From: an uncultured Woeseiaceae bacterium
Lineage (GTDB): Bacteria > Pseudomonadota > Gammaproteobacteria > Steroidobacterales > Woeseiaceae
Direction of reading: 5' to 3'
Length of the DNA: 33,705 nt
Assembly (NCBI GenBank): GCA_945788625.1
Contig: CALZMQ010000041.1
Location: 1-33,705, forward strand
Each line of letters opens with the position of its first letter. Within the stretch, counting starts at the first letter, position 1. The notes under the pieces are model-generated. The model was given only the letters and a program-made list of their open reading frames with translations, made no database searches and was not told where the DNA came from. Shown here one piece after another: positions 1 through 8,431 of this stretch. The position numbers and the translations under genes were made by a program.

Positions 1-106
1 GTTCGAGTAAATGCCTGTTAGTGTTTCTTGTTGATACTCCGGACAGTCGATGAAGTCACTTCAGCTGGACTTCCAGAATATTCAATGTCTGCTTTGGGTT
101 GTGACA
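1..106. other. Left flank of the IS30 element, no gene recognised
   Basis: No reading frame here looks like a real gene. The stretch carries TGTCTGCTT at 86-94, and its exact reverse complement AAGCAGACA lies at 1368-1376 on the other side of the insertion sequence. This suggests the element landed in, or beside, a non-coding repeated segment. A minus-strand frame crosses the element boundary and resembles no family I know. Confidence 0.3.
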
Positions 107-126
107 TCAAACGGTCGATGCAACAC
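107..126 (+). repeat. IS30 left terminal inverted repeat
   Basis: TCAAACGGTCGATGCAACAC matches the reverse complement of 1281-1300 at 17 of 20 positions; the differences are at 111, 112 and 119. It lies 34 bp before the transposase ATG. Confidence 0.75.
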
Positions 127-160
127 CTAAACTCTACCACTAGAGAAGGAGGTGCTGCAG

Positions 161-1300
161 ATGGGCTATCCGAAGAGGATCTATTACACCGAAGCTGACA
201 GGTCGTTGATGTGGGATCGATGGCAGAAAGGCGATTCATTGAACGCGATTGCACGGCACTTCGGACGCAGTCATTCATCGGTGCAGGGCATTTTTGCACG
301 CACCGGTGGTATCCGACCGCCAGAGCGACGACGATCATGCCAGGCGCTGTCTCCACCCGAGCGTGAAGAGATATCCCGTGGTATTGCTTCGGGCCGATCC
401 CTGCGTTGGATTGCAGCATCGTTGAAGCGAGCACCATCAACGATCAGTCGAGAGGTGAAGCGCAACGGTGGCCGACGGCAGTACCGTGCAGCGAAGGCTG
501 ATCAAGCCGCCTGGGATCGGGCGCATCGCCCCAAGACCTGTAAACTGGCTGAGAACCGCAAGCTGGCACTTATCGTGGCCGAGAAGCTCCAACTGGAGTG
601 GTCGCCGGATCAGATTGCAGGTTGGTTAAAAAGCACATATCCGGACGACGAGAACTACCAGGTGTCCCACGAGACCATCTACAAGACGCTGTTCATCCAG
701 GCCCGCGGCGCCCTAAAAAAGGAGCTTATCCAGTACCTTAGGCGGCCACGGGCGATGCGTCGCGCACGCCAGCATACGCAGAAGACAAGCGACCACGGCA
801 GGATCAGTAACGCGGTCTCGATTAGCGAACGTCCAGCCGAGGCTGAGGATCGTGCCGTTCCGGGCCACTGGGAAGGTGATCTACTCTGCGGCAGTAACAA
901 CAGTCAGATCGCCACACTGGTGGAGCGGCACACTCGCTTGGTCATGCTGGTCAGGGTGCCGAGCAAAGACACCAAGACGGTAATCGATGCGCTGATCAAG
1001 CAGGCCCACAAGTTACCGCGGGAACTCTACAAGTCACTCACTTGGGATCGTGGCAAGGAAGTAGCCGACCACCAACGCTTCAGCCTGGACACCGGGATCA
1101 AGGTCTACTTCTGTGACCCACAGAGTCCTTGGCAACGCGGCTCGAATGAAAACACGAACGGACTACTGCGGCAGTACTTCCCGAAGGGAATGGATCTTTC
1201 CAGCGTGCACCAGAACCGGTTAAACGAACGACCCAGGAAGACGCTACAATATCGAACACCAGCAGAACGATTTGCTGAATGTGTTGCGTCGACCAATTGA
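161..1300 (+). CDS. IS30-family transposase, possibly inactive
   Basis: This is a DDE transposase that cuts and joins the ends of its own element. From the N terminus there is a helix-turn-helix region (about residues 1-110, including the RSLRWIAASLKRAPSTISRE stretch typical of the family), then the integrase core. The first catalytic Asp is in GHWEGDL, the second in TWDRGKE, and the Glu is in NENTNGLLRQYFPKG. I place the start at ATG 161 because AGAAGGAGG at 144-152 sits 8 nt before it; a GTG at 152 would overlap that ribosome site. Between SSVHQN and RLNERPRKTL the family normally has about seven more residues (of the form KLNAVAR), so a 21-nt in-frame deletion seems likely. Catalytic residues are intact, but activity is uncertain. 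The length is 379 aa. Confidence 0.88.
   Translation: MGYPKRIYYTEADRSLMWDRWQKGDSLNAIARHFGRSHSSVQGIFARTGGIRPPERRRSCQALSPPEREEISRGIASGRSLRWIAASLKRAPSTISREVKRNGGRRQYRAAKADQAAWDRAHRPKTCKLAENRKLALIVAEKLQLEWSPDQIAGWLKSTYPDDENYQVSHETIYKTLFIQARGALKKELIQYLRRPRAMRRARQHTQKTSDHGRISNAVSISERPAEAEDRAVPGHWEGDLLCGSNNSQIATLVERHTRLVMLVRVPSKDTKTVIDALIKQAHKLPRELYKSLTWDRGKEVADHQRFSLDTGIKVYFCDPQSPWQRGSNENTNGLLRQYFPKGMDLSSVHQNRLNERPRKTLQYRTPAERFAECVASTN
1281..1300 (-). repeat. IS30 right terminal inverted repeat
   Basis: The reverse complement, TCAATTGGTCGACGCAACAC, pairs with the left repeat at 107-126. The transposase TGA stop occupies 1298-1300, the last three bases of the repeat. Confidence 0.75.
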
Positions 1301-1401
1301 TATCGCAGCCGAAAGCAGCCGGTCAGATTGTCGAAATCCGGGCTGATCGAATGACCGCTATCGATGGAAGCAGACAATCGGAGCGCGAACTGATGTTTCG
1401 G
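1301..1401. other. Right flank of IS30, no gene recognised
   Basis: This 101-bp gap separates the insertion sequence from the epimerase stop codon. I see no gene or terminator. AAGCAGACA at 1368-1376 is the inverse of a motif on the left flank of the element. Confidence 0.3.
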
Positions 1402-2394
1402 TCAGGACGGCCTCCCCCAGAATCGCTCCGGCGGCAATGACACGATGCCGCCGTCGTATATGAGACCCCCGGGTCTGTCGTCGCCGATAAGCAGCGGTCC
1501 ATCGATGTCCGCGAACTCGGAGAACTGTGCGACAACGTGCGCCGCAGCCATAGAAAGCGATGTGCCGCCCATTGAGCCGGTCATGATACGCAAGCCGGAT
1601 GCATTCGCGGCGCGCAGCAGTTGCAGTGCGTGCGTCAGGCCACCGGTTTTGTCGAGCTTGATGTTGATCATCGCGTAGCCGCTTGACGCCGCTTCCAACT
1701 CACCGAGGTGCAGGCACGATTCGTCGGCGCACAGGGGTATGGGTGAGTCGAACCCCTCCAGCACTTCGTCGGCGCCACGAGGCAGCGGCTGTTCGATCAT
1801 GAGGACGCCCGAAGCGTGTAGCGCCGCTGCAACGTCCTGAAGTTGTTCGAAACGCCAGGCCTGGTTGACGTCGACGATCAGCCGCGCATCGGGGCGGCGT
1901 TTACGAATCGCGCGCACGCGTTCGACAGGCCGGTCACTGTCCAGCTTGATCTTCAAGAGCGAGTACTGCGTTGCCGCCGCCGCTTTCTCGGCCATTTCGG
2001 CGGGCTCCGACTCGAGCCCGATGGTGAACACCGTTTCGACGGGTGCCTCTTCAGCGCCGGCAGACTGCCACACCGAGAAACCATCGCGTTGCGCCTCGAG
2101 GTCCCACAGTGCGAGGTCGACCGCACAGCGGGCGCCGCCCGGTGGCAACAGGTCCATGAGCTGCTGCCGATCCGCGCCCTGGGCAAGCTCGGCAGTGACA
2201 CTGTCGATCTGTTTTGTCATCGACGCGGGCGTCTCGTCGAAGTAGTACACGCCGAGCGCCTCGCCCCGGCCGACAATACCGTCCTGCTCAATTTCGCAAA
2301 CGATGAGCGGGAAGTCGTATTCGACCAGGTTGGCGATGCGAAACGGAACCAGGCTAGGCCAGGTTTCGGTTCGAACGTAGATGCGGCGGTTCAT
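1402..2394 (-). CDS. Dipeptide epimerase (L-Ala-D/L-Glu epimerase-like, enolase superfamily)
   Basis: The enzyme inverts the alpha carbon of a dipeptide or N-acylated amino acid, probably in murein peptide or D-amino-acid salvage in the cytoplasm. The muconate-lactonizing fold is clear. A catalytic KxK is at Lys148/Lys150 in LLKIKLD, metal ligands are Asp175 (VDVNQ), Glu201 (IEQPLP) and Asp224 (ADES), and the opposing Lys246 is in NIKLDKTGG. An Asp-x-Asp pair in ADIDGPLL corresponds to the residues that hold the dipeptide amino group in characterised Ala-Glu epimerases, supporting a dipeptide over a mandelate-type substrate. DgcA-type N-acetyl-glutamate racemases are close relatives and cannot be excluded. 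It is 330 aa, of normal length, and divergent from an FAD dehydrogenase. No strong ribosome site is seen at this ATG. Confidence 0.82.
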   Translation of the reverse strand: MNRRIYVRTETWPSLVPFRIANLVEYDFPLIVCEIEQDGIVGRGEALGVYYFDETPASMTKQIDSVTAELAQGADRQQLMDLLPPGGARCAVDLALWDLEAQRDGFSVWQSAGAEEAPVETVFTIGLESEPAEMAEKAAAATQYSLLKIKLDSDRPVERVRAIRKRRPDARLIVDVNQAWRFEQLQDVAAALHASGVLMIEQPLPRGADEVLEGFDSPIPLCADESCLHLGELEAASSGYAMINIKLDKTGGLTHALQLLRAANASGLRIMTGSMGGTSLSMAAAHVVAQFSEFADIDGPLLIGDDRPGGLIYDGGIVSLPPERFWGRPS

Positions 2395-2491
2395 GACGTA
2401 ATTTCGCGGCCGACGGCGGCGTAGTATGTGCGCATTGATTCAATGATAATGTCTGCGTTACGGTTTTGTTTGATTATCGGGAGTATTGTCA

Positions 2492-3868
2492 TTGAGTAGC
2501 ACAGTTGCTGCATTGGCAGGCGTCGTTGGCGACGGCCGCTTGCTCGAAGCCGGTTCCGTAGCCGATCGTGTGACGAGCTTCTGGAACAGTGCGCCCATGC
2601 AGGCGAAGGCACTCGTTTTGCCGGCCACGACCGATGACGTGTCCGGTATCCTCAGGCACTGCAACGCGTCGGGACAATCGGTCCTTACGCAAGGCGGGCT
2701 GACGAATTGCGTTTCGGCCGTCGAGCCCAACCTGGACGATATCGTTCTGTCTACCGAGAAAATGACCGGCATCCTCGAGATCGACGAGATCGGCGGTACG
2801 GCGGTCGTAGAAGCGGGTGCAATCCTGCAAAACGTTCAGGAAGCCGTTGCGGACGAAGGGTTTTGCTTTCCCCTCGATCTCGGAGCGCGTGGAAGTTGCA
2901 CCATTGGCGGCAACGTCGCAACCAATGCCGGCGGCATCAACGTGCTTCGCTACGGCATGATGCGCAACCTGGTGCTCGGACTCGAGGTCGTCATGGCCGA
3001 CGGTACCGTCCTGTCGTCGATGAATCGCATGCTCAAGAACAACGCGGGATACGATTTGAAGCAGCTGTTCATCGGCAGCGAAGGTACGCTCGGTGTGGTC
3101 ACGCGTGCCGTGCTGCGATTATTCCCGAAACCGGCCGGCCGTCAGGACGCGCTTGTCGCCATGAACAGCATCGACGATGTCGTGAGACTGCTCGGCAGGC
3201 TGCAGCGGCAACTGGCAGGCAACCTCAGCGCTTTCGAAATCATGTGGGGCAACTACTACCACGCCGTTACGGGCGAGAACGGCCACCGTCCGCCATTGCC
3301 TCGCGACTATCCGTTCTACGTCGTCTTCCAGGCGGAAGGCAGCGATCCCACAGCCGACGAGGCGCGTTTCGAAGACGTCCTGGGCGATGCGCTCGAAGAC
3401 GGGCTGATCGCGGATGCCGTGATTCCCAAGTCGGCAGCCGAGACCAGGGCGATCTGGGAAATTCGCGAGAACTTCGAACCGGCGCTGGTCAAACCACCAT
3501 TTTATCTTTACGACGTGAGCCTGCCGATACGTGACATGTCGGCTTACGTCGAGGCCGTGGAAAACAACGTCAGCAGACTCTGGGCCGACGGGTTATGCAT
3601 TGCGCTCGGCCACATGGCAGACGGTAATCTGCATTTCTTCGTGGCGCCCTGTGAAGACGGTGACCACCACGAGGCTAGCGATGCATGCGTCTACGAACCA
3701 CTGCGGCAATACGGCGGATCAGTGTCCGCCGAGCACGGTATTGGTATCGAAAAACTGAGCTGGTTGCCGCACAGTCGCACGAGCGCTGAAATCGAACTGA
3801 TGAGATCGCTGAAACGGAGCCTGGATCCGAACAACATCCTGAATCCCGGCCGCGTTATCAGCGTCTAG
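2492..3868 (+). CDS. FAD-linked 2-hydroxyacid dehydrogenase (GlcD/D-2-hydroxyglutarate dehydrogenase family)
   Basis: This flavoenzyme oxidises a D-2-hydroxyacid to a 2-oxoacid. The N-terminal half is the PCMH-type FAD-binding domain, with the hallmark IGGNVATNAGG segment followed by RYGMMRNLVLGLEVV and GYDLKQLFIGSEGTLGVVT. The C-terminal half is the FAD-oxidase cap, with GHMADGNLHFF, SAEHGIG and the terminal LDPNNILNPGRV. Two in-frame TTG codons could start it. I prefer 2492 because GGGAG at 2479-2483 lies 8 nt upstream, whereas TTG 2486 would be only 2 nt away. The gene is about 459 aa, close to the family norm. It is divergent from the epimerase across about 97 bp and converges with the E2 gene, with 6 nt between stops. 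The substrate (lactate, 2-hydroxyglutarate or other) cannot be decided from sequence. Confidence 0.85.
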   Translation: MSSTVAALAGVVGDGRLLEAGSVADRVTSFWNSAPMQAKALVLPATTDDVSGILRHCNASGQSVLTQGGLTNCVSAVEPNLDDIVLSTEKMTGILEIDEIGGTAVVEAGAILQNVQEAVADEGFCFPLDLGARGSCTIGGNVATNAGGINVLRYGMMRNLVLGLEVVMADGTVLSSMNRMLKNNAGYDLKQLFIGSEGTLGVVTRAVLRLFPKPAGRQDALVAMNSIDDVVRLLGRLQRQLAGNLSAFEIMWGNYYHAVTGENGHRPPLPRDYPFYVVFQAEGSDPTADEARFEDVLGDALEDGLIADAVIPKSAAETRAIWEIRENFEPALVKPPFYLYDVSLPIRDMSAYVEAVENNVSRLWADGLCIALGHMADGNLHFFVAPCEDGDHHEASDACVYEPLRQYGGSVSAEHGIGIEKLSWLPHSRTSAEIELMRSLKRSLDPNNILNPGRVISV

Positions 3869-3874
3869 CCGAAT

Positions 3875-5089
3875 CTAGTTTCTCAGGAAGATCGTCGCCG
3901 GGTGCTCGAGCATTTCCCGAATGCGCTGGATCATCGCCGCCGCGTCGTAACCGTCTACGAAGCGATGATCGAATGATGACGACAGGTTCATCATCAGTCG
4001 CACGGCAACCTGGCCGTTGTAGACAACGGGGCGTTCGACCGCCCTGTTGACACCGATGATCGCAACCTCGGGGCTGTTGATGACTGGCGTGGACGCAATG
4101 CCGCCAAGCTTGCCCAGGCTCGTGATCGTTATGGTCGAGCCAGTCAACTCGCTCTTCTTGGCGCTGTTGTCGCGAGCGGCCAGCGTCACCCGCCGGATTT
4201 CGTCGGCGAGGTCGTCAAGCGAACGAATTTCCGCATGTTTGACGACGGGAACTTTCAGGCCGTCCGGCGTCTGCGTCGCCACGCCGAGATGTACGGCGTC
4301 GTATTGCAGCAACAGGTTCCGGTCCTTGTCATAGGTCACGTTGCATTGCGGGAATTCTCTGAGCGCCCGTATGAGGGCAAGGCCGAGAAACGGCAGCAAG
4401 GTCAGCCGCTCGGATTGTTCTCTCGAGCCATTCAGGTGTTTGCGCAAGGCCTCCAGTTCGGTGATGTCGATTTCTTCGACGTACGCGAAGTGCGGGATCT
4501 CGCGTTTGGCTGCCGACATGCGTTCGGCAATGATCCGTCGCAGCCCGATGATCTTGATCTCCTTGACGCTGGTCGAAGGCGTACCCGCAACGCGCATCGC
4601 CGAACCGGTGGCGCGCGCTTCCAGGTAGAGATCGAAGTCCTTGCCAAGAATGCGCCCACCCGCGCCGGAACCCGGGACTTGCGACAGGTCGATGCCGGCC
4701 CCTTTGGCACGGCGGCGAACGGCCGGGGAGGTTACGACGCGCTTGCGCTCCGCTGTCGAGGCAGCGGGAGCGGCTTCGGCGGCCGGCGCTTTGTCAGCGG
4801 GCGCATCCTCGGAGGCATCTTCAGGAGCGGCGTTGGCCGCGACGTCGTCGTCGACTTCGTAAACGACGAGCGCCGAACCGACCGCAACGACGTCACCGGG
4901 TTCGCCGGCGAGCCTTAGCACCGTCCCCGTGACCGGTGACGAAAGCTCGACAGCGGCCTTGTCGGTCATCATCGTGGCGACGATGTCTTCTTCGGAAACC
5001 AGATCGCCGACCTTGATGAACCACTCGCCAATTTCCGATTCGACGGTGCCTTCGCCGAGGTCCGGCAGTTTGAATGTGAACTCGCTCAT
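3875..5089 (-). CDS. bkdB: Branched-chain 2-oxoacid dehydrogenase E2 (dihydrolipoamide acyltransferase)
   Basis: The core subunit carries the acyl group on lipoate and passes it to CoA, giving isobutyryl-, isovaleryl- or 2-methylbutyryl-CoA. A single lipoyl domain fills residues 1-80, with the lipoylated Lys44 in MMTDKAAVEL. An Ala/Glu/Asp-rich linker follows, then a peripheral subunit-binding domain (TSPAVRRRAKGAGIDLSQVP to GRILGKD). The acyltransferase domain ends with SSFDHRFVDGYDAA, containing the catalytic HRxxDG. I start at 5089 because GGAGG lies just upstream and the ATG overlaps the E1-beta stop as ATGA (5086-5089). The open frame extends 31 codons further upstream, inside E1-beta, without family similarity. 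It is 404 aa and last in a four-gene operon. A pyruvate-specific E2 is less likely given the leucine dehydrogenase neighbour. Confidence 0.9.
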   Translation of the reverse strand: MSEFTFKLPDLGEGTVESEIGEWFIKVGDLVSEEDIVATMMTDKAAVELSSPVTGTVLRLAGEPGDVVAVGSALVVYEVDDDVAANAAPEDASEDAPADKAPAAEAAPAASTAERKRVVTSPAVRRRAKGAGIDLSQVPGSGAGGRILGKDFDLYLEARATGSAMRVAGTPSTSVKEIKIIGLRRIIAERMSAAKREIPHFAYVEEIDITELEALRKHLNGSREQSERLTLLPFLGLALIRALREFPQCNVTYDKDRNLLLQYDAVHLGVATQTPDGLKVPVVKHAEIRSLDDLADEIRRVTLAARDNSAKKSELTGSTITITSLGKLGGIASTPVINSPEVAIIGVNRAVERPVVYNGQVAVRLMMNLSSSFDHRFVDGYDAAAMIQRIREMLEHPATIFLRN

Positions 5090-6102
5090 TCGGCCTCCAT
5101 CACTCTGCGTATCCCGGCAGACAGACGTTTCAGGCCAGGGAAATACTGCCATTCGAAAGCGTGCGGGTAGGGCGTGTCCCATCCGGCGACGCGGCCGATC
5201 GGCGCTTCGAGATGGTAGAAGCAGTCTTTCTGGATGGTCGCCGCGAGTTCGGCGCCGTAGCCACCGAAACGCGTCGCCTCATGGGCGATCAGGCAACGAC
5301 CGGTCTTCATGACCGAGTCTGCCAGCGTTTTCACGTCGAGCGGCGCCATGGTGCGGACATCGATCACTTCGCAATCGACGCCGGTCTCTTGCGCGGCAGC
5401 AATCGCGACATGAACCAGCGTGCCGTAGGTGATGATCGTCAGTTCCTCGCCGGGGCGAGCAATCTGCGCGCTGCCCAGGGGGACGGTGTAGTAGCCATCG
5501 GGCACTTCGCCTTTCGGGTGCGACGTCCAGGACACACCGGGTTTCTCGGGGTCGCCGTCGAACGGACCGTTGTAGATTCGTTTCGGTTCGAAGAAGACGA
5601 CGGGATCGTCGGATTCAATGGCGCTGATCAGCAGCCCTTTCGCGTCGTAGGGGTTCGATGGCATGACGGTCTTGATGCCGCTGACGTGCGTGAATATGCC
5701 CTCGGGCGATTGTGAGTGGGTCTGGCCGCCGCGGATGCCGCCGCCGCACGGCGTGCGAATGGTGACGGGTGAGAAAAACTCACCGCAGGAACGGTAGCGC
5801 AATCGGGCCAGTTCGCTGACGATCTGATCGAAACCCGGGTAGATGTAATCGGCGAATTGAATTTCCGCGACGGGCCGCAGACCGTTCACGCCCATTCCGA
5901 TTGCCACCGCAACGATCCCGCCTTCTGCGATCGGCGCATCGATGACGCGGTGTTCGCCGTATTTTCTCTGCAGGCCGTCGGTACAGCGGAACACGCCGCC
6001 AAAATAGCCAACGTCCTCGCCGAGGACGACGACGGTGGGATCCTTGTCCATCATTACATCGTGTGCCGAGCGGATGGCCTCGATCATGTTCATCTGCGCC
6101 AT
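5086..6102 (-). CDS. bkdA2: Branched-chain 2-oxoacid dehydrogenase E1 beta subunit
   Basis: With E1-alpha this subunit forms the thiamine-diphosphate decarboxylase of the complex. The N-terminal pyrimidine-binding region shows VVVLGEDVGYFGGVFRCTDG and RVIDAPIAEGGIVAVAIGMG; Glu60 in APIAE is the residue expected to contact the ThDP aminopyrimidine. The middle has PCGGGIRGGQTHSQSPE and FFEPKRIY, and the C-terminal transketolase domain has VIDVRTMAPLDVKTL. At 338 aa it matches family length. The start lies 3 nt after the E1-alpha stop, with GGAGA upstream, and its stop overlaps the E2 start, so coupled translation is likely. Family and role are secure; the branched-chain specificity rests mainly on the neighbouring leucine dehydrogenase. 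Confidence 0.92.
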   Translation of the reverse strand: MAQMNMIEAIRSAHDVMMDKDPTVVVLGEDVGYFGGVFRCTDGLQRKYGEHRVIDAPIAEGGIVAVAIGMGVNGLRPVAEIQFADYIYPGFDQIVSELARLRYRSCGEFFSPVTIRTPCGGGIRGGQTHSQSPEGIFTHVSGIKTVMPSNPYDAKGLLISAIESDDPVVFFEPKRIYNGPFDGDPEKPGVSWTSHPKGEVPDGYYTVPLGSAQIARPGEELTIITYGTLVHVAIAAAQETGVDCEVIDVRTMAPLDVKTLADSVMKTGRCLIAHEATRFGGYGAELAATIQKDCFYHLEAPIGRVAGWDTPYPHAFEWQYFPGLKRLSAGIRRVMEAE

Positions 6103-6105
6103 GAC

Positions 6106-7347
6106 CTAGTCTCCGCTCAGGATTTCGCACATGCGACGGCGCTGCGATTCGAGGTGCTGCGGCATTTCGTCGTAGACGTCTTCGAACATCGTGGCAGGAT
6201 CGAGCCATGGGCCTTCGGTCATCGTTCCGTATTTCTGCGCTTCCTTCCACGCCGCGTGCACGTCGGCCTGAAGCTGTGCGGACAGTTCCTCGTGTTGTTC
6301 TTCCGACCAGTGGCCGATGCAGATGAGATGCTGCTTGAGGCGTTCAAGCGGGTCGCCCAGCGGGAACGACTTGTACTCGTCTTTGGGGCGGTACTTGGAC
6401 GGGTCGTCACTGGTCGAATGCGCGCCGGCACGGTAGGTCACGAGCTCGATCAGCGTCGGGCCGCCGCCGCGACGGGCGCGATCCGCCGCCCACAAGGTGG
6501 CGGAGTAGATGGCGAGCAGATCGTTGCCGTCGACGCGAATACCGGGCATGCCGAGGCCGAGGCCGCGCGCGGCAAATGGCCGGCGCTGCCCGCCCGCGGT
6601 GCCCTGGAACGTCGATATGGCCCACTGGTTGTTGACGACATTGAGTATGACGGGTGCCTGGTAAACGGCTGCGAACGTAAGGGCGTAGTGGAAGTCCGCT
6701 TCGGCTGTACTGCCGTCGCCGAGCCAGGATGCGGCAATGTGGTCCTCGCCCTTGATCGCGGAGGCCATGGCCCAGCCAACCGCTTGCGGGAATTGCGTCG
6801 CGAGATTACCGGAGATCGTAAAGACGTTGCCTTCCTTGCTGTGATACATGATGGGCAACTGGCGGCCTTTGCACATATCCCTGGTGTTTGACAGGCATTG
6901 GCACATCATGTCGACGAGCTTCATGCCGCGGTAAAGATACAGTCCCTGGTTACGGTAAGACGGGAAACACATGTCGCTCGATCTCAATGCCATTGCTTGC
7001 GCGATCGACACGGCCTCCTCACCGCGCGACTGAATGTAGAACGAAATCCGGCCCTGTCGCTGGATCGCCCACATGCGGTCGTCGAGTGCGCGTGTCAGCA
7101 GCATCCAGCGCAACGCTATCTGCAGCTGTTCGGGGTCGAGGTTGGGATCCCAGGGTCCTTTGGCCGTGTGGTCATCGTCGAGGACGCGCACGAGCTCGTT
7201 ACTCAAATATTCGATATCACGGGTTCGCGATCCGATTGCCGGTTTGTCGACGGCGCCGGCGGGCGACAGGTTCAGGTAGCTGAAGTCAGGCTCATCGCCG
7301 GGCCGCGCCGTCGGGCGGGGAATGTGGAGTCGCGACTTTGTGATCAT
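6106..7347 (-). CDS. bkdA1: Branched-chain 2-oxoacid dehydrogenase E1 alpha subunit
   Basis: This subunit binds thiamine diphosphate and decarboxylates the 2-oxoacids made from leucine, isoleucine and valine. The ThDP motif runs from GDGST at residues 210-214 to NN at 239-240 in NVVNNQWAIS, and the active-site loop is YRAGAHSTSDDPSKYRP. The front part has FYIQSRGEEAVS and FPSYRNQG, as in bacterial BkdA1 proteins. I choose ATG 7347, which gives 413 aa, close to Pseudomonas BkdA1. The frame stays open 55 codons further, but that part overlaps the leucine dehydrogenase gene and lacks family character. The gap to the leucine dehydrogenase stop is 19 nt, so it is the second gene of the operon. Confidence 0.92.
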   Translation of the reverse strand: MITKSRLHIPRPTARPGDEPDFSYLNLSPAGAVDKPAIGSRTRDIEYLSNELVRVLDDDHTAKGPWDPNLDPEQLQIALRWMLLTRALDDRMWAIQRQGRISFYIQSRGEEAVSIAQAMALRSSDMCFPSYRNQGLYLYRGMKLVDMMCQCLSNTRDMCKGRQLPIMYHSKEGNVFTISGNLATQFPQAVGWAMASAIKGEDHIAASWLGDGSTAEADFHYALTFAAVYQAPVILNVVNNQWAISTFQGTAGGQRRPFAARGLGLGMPGIRVDGNDLLAIYSATLWAADRARRGGGPTLIELVTYRAGAHSTSDDPSKYRPKDEYKSFPLGDPLERLKQHLICIGHWSEEQHEELSAQLQADVHAAWKEAQKYGTMTEGPWLDPATMFEDVYDEMPQHLESQRRRMCEILSGD

Positions 7348-7366
7348 ACTTTTCTCTTTATTATCG

Positions 7367-8413
7367 TTATGCAGCCGCAACGAGATTGCGCGCCATTTCA
7401 TCCGCAAGGGCATTGGTCGGTCGGCCGCTCGAGCTGGCCTCGTCGAATATCGCCTGCAAGCGTTCCCTGATCCGGCAAACGTCGCCACGAACCTCGTCTT
7501 CCGAGCTCGCACCGTAGTACTCGGCTGCGACGCTTATGATACCGCCTGCGTTGATAACATAGTCGGGTGCGTACAGGATGTCCCGTTCCGCGAGGCGCGT
7601 GCCGTCTTCTGCCGTCGCGAGCTGGTTGTTGGCGGCACCCGCAATGATCTTTGCACGGAGTTTCGGGATCGTCGTGGATGTAAGGATGTTGCCGAGCGCG
7701 CACGGCGCCAGCACATCAGCGTCCGCGTACAGCAACTCGGAAGGCGCAACGACGGTTACGGGCATCTCCGCCTGGATGAGGTCGAGGTGCTCCTGGTTCA
7801 CGTCGGAGACGATCAGTTCGGCGCCCGCCTCGTGCAACAGGCGGCAAAGGTATATGCCCACGTGACCGACGCCCTGTACCGCGACACGCAGGCCCTCGAG
7901 CGAGTCCGTGTCAAGCCGCGATTCGGCCGCGGCCTGGATGCCCTGGAAGCATCCGAGCGCCGTCCACGGCGAGGGGTCGCCTCCGGCATCGCCTGCGCTT
8001 TGCGGCAGTCCCGAGACGAACTTGGTCTGTTCGCGAACGTAGCGCATGTCTTCAACCGTGCAGCCGACGTCTTCGGCCGTCACGTAGCGGCCACCGAGTG
8101 AGTCCACGGCACGGCCGAATGCCCGGTAGAGTTCCGGGGATTTCGGCGCGTCATCGCTGGCAAGGATAACGGCCTTGCCGCCGCCGAATTTCAGGCCGGC
8201 GACTGCGTTCTTGTACGTCATGCCGCGCGACAGGCGCAGAGCATCCGTGAGCGCGTCGGCGTCACTGGCATAGGTCCAGCGTCGACAGCCGCCGGCGGCC
8301 GGGCCCAGTGCGGTCGAGTGCACGGCGATTATCGCTCGCAGCCCGCTGATCTCGTCCTGGAAGAAATGCAGAGATTCGTGATTGTCGAATTCGGCGTGAT
8401 TGAAAACGCTCAT
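7367..8413 (-). CDS. Leucine dehydrogenase (Glu/Leu/Phe/Val dehydrogenase family)
   Basis: The NAD-dependent enzyme deaminates leucine, valine or isoleucine to the 2-oxoacids used by the adjacent dehydrogenase complex. Catalytic lysines fall at Lys68 (SRGMTYKNA) and Lys80 (GLKFGGGK), the same positions as in Bacillus leucine dehydrogenase. The Rossmann dinucleotide motif is VQGVGHVG, about residues 179-186. The ATG at 8413 is chosen because AGGAGG (complement of 8419-8424) stands 5 nt before it; a start at 8428 would swallow that site. The length of 348 aa is typical. It is first in the operon with E1-alpha, E1-beta and E2, and divergent from an Lrp-type regulator, so expression probably responds to branched-chain amino acids. 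Phenylalanine or valine preference is possible. Confidence 0.9.
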   Translation of the reverse strand: MSVFNHAEFDNHESLHFFQDEISGLRAIIAVHSTALGPAAGGCRRWTYASDADALTDALRLSRGMTYKNAVAGLKFGGGKAVILASDDAPKSPELYRAFGRAVDSLGGRYVTAEDVGCTVEDMRYVREQTKFVSGLPQSAGDAGGDPSPWTALGCFQGIQAAAESRLDTDSLEGLRVAVQGVGHVGIYLCRLLHEAGAELIVSDVNQEHLDLIQAEMPVTVVAPSELLYADADVLAPCALGNILTSTTIPKLRAKIIAGAANNQLATAEDGTRLAERDILYAPDYVINAGGIISVAAEYYGASSEDEVRGDVCRIRERLQAIFDEASSSGRPTNALADEMARNLVAAA

Positions 8414-8431
8414 GTCGCCCTCCTGCAAAGA

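Larger units (their letters stand above)
107..1300 (+). mobile_element. IS30-family insertion sequence, about 1.19 kb
   Basis: The element is bounded by two 20-bp imperfect inverted repeats, 107-126 and 1281-1300, which match at 17 of 20 positions, and it holds one transposase gene filling almost all of it. The length of 1194 bp fits the family range. The transposase stop codon lies inside the right repeat, which is common for compact insertion sequences. I cannot see a convincing target-site duplication: the bases just outside (ACA on the left, TAT on the right) do not match. IS30 elements usually make only 2-3 bp duplications, which may have decayed. Confidence 0.8.

Noticed and set aside
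5857..6891. Plus-strand open frame of 344 codons over the E1 subunits
   Set aside because: It crosses two confirmed genes antisense, and its sequence is low-complexity His/Arg/Val without motifs.
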